Below are positions 58,685 through 64,000 of a stretch of DNA of 64,000 nt, piece by piece; positions within the stretch are counted from its first letter, which is position 1; each line of letters opens with the position of its first letter. Source of the stretch: Moelleriella libera RCEF 2490 (taxonomy: Eukaryota > Ascomycota > Sordariomycetes > Hypocreales > Clavicipitaceae); contig AZGY01000001.1 of NCBI GenBank assembly GCA_001636675.1, positions 2,757,430 to 2,821,429 of the forward strand, read 5' to 3'. Below the pieces are notes generated by a model. It did no database searches. It was not told where the DNA came from and worked only from the letters and a program-made list of their open reading frames with translations. Both the position numbers and the translations under genes were made by a program.

Positions 58685-60117
58685 TCATAATTCGTCCCTT
58701 GATGATGATGACGATGACGGCGGCACCTCTGGCCGCCCACTGTCCTTTTGCAAGTCGACGCCGTTCTTCCCCCGCCACTTCTCCCACAGGTCCCAGAATT
58801 CCTTTTCCATCTTGGCATCCATCTGATCGGGCAGGATGACCTCGTATGAGACGTACAAGTTGCCGAACTCGTGCTCGTGGTACACGCTGTCGCCCTGCTC
58901 GTGCCATCGGGGCATGCCTTCGCCGGGGATGGTGTCGACGTGTCCGTTCTGGACGACCTTGCCGCGCGGCCGGCCGAGGCGAACGACGTGATTGTCCAGA
59001 TGCGTGAGGTTGCGAGTCCACCCGCCCATCCAGGCCTCGCGGAGCGAAAGGACCTCTGTCCAGTACAGGTCGTCGCCCTTGCGGCGGAAGTAGGCGCCGT
59101 CCACGTGGTCCGGGTTGTCCTCGGGCGCGGGCGCCTTCTCGGCCAGGGTGACGACCAGGTCGCCCGCCACCCAGTCGGGGCTCTCGTCGGCCTCGTTCTC
59201 GTACACGACGCGCGAGTCGCGGTGCGCGCCGCGGCCGACCTGCAGGTGGACGGTGGTGAGCTTCCGCTCGACCCGCTGGCCCTGGCACACGGGACACTTG
59301 TGCTTGATGCTCTTGCCGCGGCCGCCGCAGGCGTCGCACCGCATCTGCATCTGCTGGAACATGCCCGGCGCGAGCTGCTGCTTGACGATGCGCACGCCGT
59401 GCCCGTTGCACGCCGAACACGTCTCGACCTGCCCGTCGGCGCTGCCCGTGCCCTCGCACGCCTCGCAGATGTGCTGCCGGTTCCACTGGAACTCGGTCGT
59501 CGCGCCGTTGTAGAAGTCCCGGAGCGAGATGCCGACCTTGACCTCGACGTTGTGCCCGCGCGGCTCGCCCGGCGACCGACCAAAGTGGCCGTGCCCGCCA
59601 AAGAAGCGGCTGAACAGGTCAAAGGGGTCGTGCCCGCCGCCGCTGGCACCACCGCTGCTGCTCTTGTGCTGCTTGACGCCGTCGTGGCCGTACCGGTCGT
59701 AGATTTGGCGCATCTCGCTGTCGCTCAGCACGTCGTACGCCTCTGATACCTCGACAAACTTGTCGTGCGCCGAGTCATCTCCTCTGGCAACAGCGAGAAG
59801 GAAGGAAAGATGAAGAATCAACACATGGCCTTTGCAAAGTTTTCTCGTGCGTGCAACATAGAAGAGGCAAGGACATACGGGTTCTTGTCTGGATGGTACT
59901 TTTTCGAGAGCTGGCGGTACGCCGACTTGAGTTGCTTATCCGTCGCTTGTCGGTCGACCCCGAGAACCTGCATTCGACGCCCTTTGTGAGATGATTGCCA
60001 CCTGCGATTAAACAACTCCGTATAATCAGTGCGCACCTTGTAATAGTCCTCAATGCATACCGCCAGCTGGACCAGGAGCAGGAGAAACAGCGACGTCAAG
60101 CCGCCACGAGACAACAT
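58685..60117 (-). CDS. scj1: ER-lumenal DnaJ/Hsp40 co-chaperone, Scj1-like
   Basis: Stimulates the ER Hsp70 (Kar2/BiP) in folding and degradation. Model complement(join(58685..59783, 59879..59967, 60037..60117)), 422 aa. It starts with a signal peptide (MLSRGGLTSLFLLLLVQLAVC), then the J domain from IEDYYKVLGVDRQATDK with the HPD motif in KKYHPDKNP. A Gly/Phe-rich region follows (GGHGHFG), then four zinc-binding modules (CEACEGTG, CSACNGHG, CDACGGRG, CPVCQGQR) and the two-part substrate domain. It ends SSSSSSRDEL, an ER-retention-like signal that differs from the HDEL/KDEL common in fungi. The start at 60117 was preferred to an upstream TTG. It is divergent from prp2. Confidence 0.94.
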
Positions 60118-60731
60118 GGCTGCAGCAGAGCGGTTCAATTTGGGATTAGCCAGGCGCTCCCCTCGGCGGCAAAGGGAAACGACTATCTGGAAAGGGCGAA
60201 CACTCTTGTTACGTCAAAGAAACGCGAAACAAATGACGAAGAAGCAGGAAAAATCGACTTCTTGGTATCATTTGGTGCGCGGTTGACTGCAGAGTCGCCG
60301 GTATGCTGGTCCGAAAACGGGAGAAAGGAAAAAAAGGCAATTTGCTCTTTGCGTCTCTCGAGCTGCAAGTATGCTGCAAGTTTACCAGCCAGCGTGTTAA
60401 CATGCAATTCGGACTGGACCCTTGTCAGTCCCGTTATGGGAAACTTTTGGAACGGGGGGGGGGGGGGAGGTGCGTGGAGCTGGCCTGGACGCTGGTCACT
60501 GGCTCCACTCGATCCACCAAGCTCCAGTCTTGCCGTTTTGATGCAGTTCCATCTGGATTTGCCCATCCACGAACGAGGCGATATTTCTCATCCGCAGCGA
60601 CTCGGCGGCGATCAAGGTGCAGGTCCGCATGACGAGAGCAAAACCGGTCACCTACCGCTGAGCTTGTTCTTTTGACAAGGTCAGGCTTTGTCGCCCGCCG
60701 TCTCTCCCGCTGGCGCACGAGCCGCGGCGCA
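60118..60731. promoter_or_regulatory. Divergent promoter, scj1-like and prp2
   Basis: About 610 bp. CAGCGTG, the core of the yeast unfolded-protein-response element, lies at 60390-60396, about 273 bp upstream of the ER chaperone start. A run of 14 G lies at 60454-60467. Confidence 0.45.
60454..60467. repeat. Poly-G run (14 nt)
   Basis: Uninterrupted G14 between two divergent genes. Could form intermolecular G structures or slip during replication. Confidence 0.9.
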
Positions 60732-63700
60732 ATGAGCTCCAAAAAGTATGCCCTGGTGCCCATGGACGACGGCGAGGTTGGCCCGCAGAAAGTCGCCAAG
60801 GAAAAGAAGCAGAAGCATCGTCACCGCGCTCGCGATGGCAACGGAGGCGACAGAGAAGAAAAGTCATCCTCCAGGCACTCAAAGTCCCACCGCGACTGTA
60901 GTCGGTCACGGTCCCCTCGACGTGCTTCCAACCATGACCGGTCGAAGACGTACCGCCGGCGCGCCGCCGATGTCGACGATCGATGGGCCGACGAAGAACC
61001 GCCCTCCGACGATCCAGACACGCACACGAATGGTGCGGATCACCAGGCCGAGTCCGAATTCCAGGAGTCAGCCAGCAAGCGTGTCAAGTTCAGTCACGAC
61101 GACGAGGATAAGAAAGAAGACGAGGCCGACCTGTCAGACGGCGCCAGAGAAGAGCTCGCCCGCCGCAAGGACATTGAAGAGCGTGACGCCTTTGCCCAGA
61201 GACTCAAGGAAAAAGACGATGAGAGGTCGAAGAAGAACAACCAGCGCGAGGGCGATTCGTCGAGGCGAAGACTGGCGGACGATGCTGCCGCTCTCGAGGC
61301 CATGACGCCAGACTTGCGCCTGAGGTCGCGGCAAGAATACTTGAAGAAGCGTGAGAACGACAAGCTGATTCTGCTGCGCCAACAAGTCGCCGAGGACACG
61401 GCTGACTTGCGGAGCGGCCTTCCGATCACGGAGCGAGAGAGGGCCGAATTTGCCAAGCGGAGGGAAGTCCTGCGCCTTACCGAGGAGAGATTAAAGATTG
61501 ACGACCATCTGGACGGATACTCCATGCCAGAGAACTACATCACGGAAAGCGGAAAGCTGGACCGGAAAAAGAAGGAAGATGCTTTGTACAAGCGATACGT
61601 GGACAAGGACGAGCGTGGCCAGGACAAGTTCCTCACAGAGTACGACGAGTTCGACCAGGAACAGGCGGCCAAAGCTGCCGCCATCTTGAAAAGGGCGGAA
61701 CCCGAGGTCCAAGACTATGAACTCGTCATAGATGAGGAGCAGTTTATCAAGTGGAAGTCTGATTCGACGTTGGCGGGCGAGGGGAAGCAACAGACGATCG
61801 AGGACGCGCGGATCGAAGCGGCCGCAAGGAAGGCGCTGTCGATTGAAGAAACACGCAAGAGCCTGCCCATCTACCAATATCGTGACGAATTCCTGGCGGC
61901 GCTGGAGGAGTACCAGATTCTGGTCATTGTGGGTGAGACTGGCAGCGGCAAAACCACACAGCTGCCCCAGTATCTACACGAAGCCGGATACACCAAGGAC
62001 GGCATGAAGGTCGGATGCACGCAGCCTCGGCGAGTCGCTGCCATGAGTGTCGCTGCTCGTGTCGCGGAGGAGGTCGGCATCAAGGTCGGCAACGAGGTCG
62101 GCTACACGATCCGGTTTGAGGACTGCACAAACGACAAGACCGTCATCAAGTACATGACGGACGGCATGCTGCTGCGAGAGTTTATGACAGAACCGGACCT
62201 CGCGGGATACTCGGCGCTGATGATTGACGAAGCCCACGAGAGGACGGTGCACACGGACATCTTACTCGCCCTGGTGAAGGATCTGGCGCGCGAGCGGAAG
62301 GACCTGAAGCTGCTCATCTCGTCGGCCACGATGAACGCGGAAAAGTTTGCGACGTACTTTGACGACGCGCCGATCTTCAACATTCCCGGCCGCCGCTTCC
62401 CGGTCGAGATTCTGTACACGCCGGCGCCGGAAGCCAACTACATGGCGGCGGCAGTGACGACGGTGTTTCAGATCCACACGCAGATGCCTGCCGGTGGCGA
62501 TATCCTGATATTCCTGACGGGGCAGGACGAGATCGAGACGGCGGAACAGGAGATCACGGAGACGGCGAGGAAGATGGGCAGCCAGCTCAAGGGGGAGCTG
62601 GTCATCTGTCCCATCTACGCCAACCTCCCGTCGGAGCTGCAGGCCAAGATCTTCGAGCCGACGCCGGCGGGAGCGCGCAAGGTGGTGCTGGCGACCAACA
62701 TTGCCGAGACCAGCCTGACCATTGACGGCATTGTCTACGTCATCGACCCGGGCTACGTCAAGGAGAACGTGTACAACCCGGCGACGGGCATGTCGAGCCT
62801 CGTGGTGGTGCCGTGCTCACGGGCGTCGGCGAACCAGCGCAGCGGGCGTGCCGGGCGCGTCGGGCCGGGCAAGTGCTACCGGCTGTACACCAAGTACGCG
62901 TACATGAACGAGATGGACGAGTCGCCGACGCCCGAGATCCAGCGGACGAACCTGCACGGGGTGGTGCTGCAGCTGAAGTCGCTCGGCATCAACGAGCTGC
63001 TGGACTTTGAGTTCATGGACCCGCCGCCGACGGAGGCGCTCATCGGCGCGCTGAACCAGCTCTTCGCCCTGCAGGCGCTCAACCACAAGGGCGAGCTGAC
63101 CAAGATGGGGCGGCAGATGGCCGAGTTCCCGACGGACCCGATGCTGGCCAAGGCGGTGCTGGCGGCCGACAGGGAGGGATGCGTGGAGGAGATGCTGTCG
63201 ATCGTGTCGATGCTCGGCGAGGCGTCGGCGCTCTTCTTCCGGCCCAAGGACAAGAAGATCCACGCGGACAGCGCGCGCAACCGCTTCACGGTCAAGGAGG
63301 GCGGCGACCACGCGACGCTGCTCAACATCTGGAACCAGTGGGTGGACAGCGACTACTCGCCCATCTGGGCGCGCGAGAACTTTCTGCAGCAGCGCTCGCT
63401 CACGCGCGCGCGCGACGTGCGCGACCAGCTGTCCAAGCTGTGCGACCGCGTCGAGGTGGCGCCGTCGACGTGCGGCGGCGCCGCCAACCTGCGGCCCATC
63501 AAGCGCGCCGTCACGGCCGGCTTCTTCCCCAACGCCGCGCGCCTCCAGCGCAGCGGCGACGGCTACCGCACCGTCAAGAACCACACCGCCGTCTGGATAC
63601 ACCCCAGCAGCGTGCTCATGGCCGCCGACCCCCCCGAGAAGATGGTCATCTACTACGAGCTCGTCCAGACCAGCAAGGAGTACATGCGCAGCGTCATCCC

Positions 63701-63797
63701 CGTCGAGCCCAAGTGGCTCGCCGAGCTGGCCCCGCACTTTCACAAGAAGAAGGACATGGACGCCCTCGAGGACAAGAAGATGCCCAAGCGCAGGTAG
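60732..63797 (+). CDS. prp2: Spliceosomal DEAH-box ATPase Prp2 (DHX16/Cdc28 type)
   Basis: Nuclear RNA helicase that remodels the spliceosome just before the first catalytic step. Single exon, 1,021 aa from the ATG at 60732; a TTG 60 nt upstream was rejected. N-terminus is charged (RS, Asp/Glu/Lys-rich), with LRLRSRQEYLKKRENDKL and the conserved YITESGKLDRKKKEDALY linker seen in Prp2/DHX16. Helicase motifs: GETGSGKT at 401-408, TQPRRVAAMSVAARVAEEVG, DEAH at 499-502, SATMNAEKF, FLTGQDEIETAEQEI, ATNIAETSLTIDG and QRSGRAGRVGPGKCYRLYT. The winged-helix/ratchet and OB-fold C-terminal part is complete (HPSSVLMAADPPEKMVIYYE). GC-rich third positions are marked in the second half. No defect noted. 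Confidence 0.95.
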   Translation: MSSKKYALVPMDDGEVGPQKVAKEKKQKHRHRARDGNGGDREEKSSSRHSKSHRDCSRSRSPRRASNHDRSKTYRRRAADVDDRWADEEPPSDDPDTHTNGADHQAESEFQESASKRVKFSHDDEDKKEDEADLSDGAREELARRKDIEERDAFAQRLKEKDDERSKKNNQREGDSSRRRLADDAAALEAMTPDLRLRSRQEYLKKRENDKLILLRQQVAEDTADLRSGLPITERERAEFAKRREVLRLTEERLKIDDHLDGYSMPENYITESGKLDRKKKEDALYKRYVDKDERGQDKFLTEYDEFDQEQAAKAAAILKRAEPEVQDYELVIDEEQFIKWKSDSTLAGEGKQQTIEDARIEAAARKALSIEETRKSLPIYQYRDEFLAALEEYQILVIVGETGSGKTTQLPQYLHEAGYTKDGMKVGCTQPRRVAAMSVAARVAEEVGIKVGNEVGYTIRFEDCTNDKTVIKYMTDGMLLREFMTEPDLAGYSALMIDEAHERTVHTDILLALVKDLARERKDLKLLISSATMNAEKFATYFDDAPIFNIPGRRFPVEILYTPAPEANYMAAAVTTVFQIHTQMPAGGDILIFLTGQDEIETAEQEITETARKMGSQLKGELVICPIYANLPSELQAKIFEPTPAGARKVVLATNIAETSLTIDGIVYVIDPGYVKENVYNPATGMSSLVVVPCSRASANQRSGRAGRVGPGKCYRLYTKYAYMNEMDESPTPEIQRTNLHGVVLQLKSLGINELLDFEFMDPPPTEALIGALNQLFALQALNHKGELTKMGRQMAEFPTDPMLAKAVLAADREGCVEEMLSIVSMLGEASALFFRPKDKKIHADSARNRFTVKEGGDHATLLNIWNQWVDSDYSPIWARENFLQQRSLTRARDVRDQLSKLCDRVEVAPSTCGGAANLRPIKRAVTAGFFPNAARLQRSGDGYRTVKNHTAVWIHPSSVLMAADPPEKMVIYYELVQTSKEYMRSVIPVEPKWLAELAPHFHKKKDMDALEDKKMPKRR

Positions 63798-64000
63798 ACT
63801 GACCGAGCCAGCTATTTATCCGAATTCATGTTGGTGACCTCGAACTCGCGTGTGATGCGACATGTCGTGTCATGTCTGTCGTGCCTGTCTGCCCTCGAGC
63901 GGAGCGAGGCCAGCCCCCGGCAGGGCCGCCGGAGGCATAACCTTAGAGCCCTGTTCACTTTTCCTGCTCCCTTTCATGATTTGCCTCCGGCGGCGCTGCC
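63798..64000. other. 3' flank at window end
   Basis: 203 bp downstream of prp2. No gene seen. Confidence 0.6.

Noticed and set aside
58871..59746. 291-codon plus-strand frame opposite the Scj1-like gene
   Set aside because: Antisense shadow of a GC-rich coding exon; composition is Val/Ala/Leu/Arg-rich as expected from the reverse strand.
62817..63743. 308-codon minus-strand frame opposite prp2
   Set aside because: Antisense shadow of the GC-rich helicase exon.

Overview
This window is nuclear DNA of a filamentous ascomycete, almost certainly a Sordariomycete and probably a member of the Hypocreales (class inferred from the proteins; order is a weaker guess). Evidence: genes carry short introns (about 55 to 180 nt) with GT..AG borders and CTRAC-like branch sites; intergenic regions are rich in polypyrimidine and poly-A tracts; and the set includes fungal-only families (APSES factor, DFG5-type GH76, DUF3602, DUF3824, deuterolysin-type M35 protease). 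Nothing bacterial, viral or CRISPR-like is visible. I rebuilt exon structures by hand from splice signals, reading-frame continuity and family knowledge; no alignment was run.

Layout. 1-4.6 kb: no supportable gene. 4.6-9.0 kb: an MBP1/RES-type APSES transcription factor (-) and the dynactin actin-related protein Arp1 (+), divergent from a shared promoter. 9.7-14.5 kb: a GRGGAGN-repeat DUF3602 protein and a GPI-anchored DFG5/DCW1 GH76 enzyme (both -), with an orphan exon-like frame between them. 16.5-22.4 kb: the ER-Golgi protein Erv41 (+), a mitochondrial helical protein (-) and an intracellular GH13 alpha-amylase (+). 23.3-26.1 kb: a secreted M35 metalloprotease fused to a tail of about 600 residues rich in Pro/Gly/Ser (-). 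26.1-36.8 kb: a gene-poor block holding one intronless TPR gene (31.9-33.6 kb) and gene-relic-like fragments. 36.8-38.7 kb: a Vba-type MFS transporter. 41-46 kb: an orphan Ser-rich protein and an orphan secreted protein with dibasic sites. 48-54 kb: an unrecognised protein, an intron-containing tRNA-Ser(UGA), and a large DUF3824 protein. 56-64 kb: a YAT-family amino-acid permease, an ER-lumen Hsp40 ending in RDEL (Scj1-like), and the spliceosomal DEAH helicase Prp2.

The genes form no operon or evident biosynthetic cluster. Most are housekeeping functions: G1/S transcription, dynein motility, splicing, ER folding and export, wall assembly. They are interrupted by gene-poor blocks. No wholly new system is proven here. 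The most interesting items are three MCB-like cores at helical spacing before the MBP1-type gene, the M35 protease with its giant low-complexity tail, the isolated TPR gene in the gene-poor block, the decayed Zn-cluster-like relic, and the secreted orphan with possible Kex2 processing.
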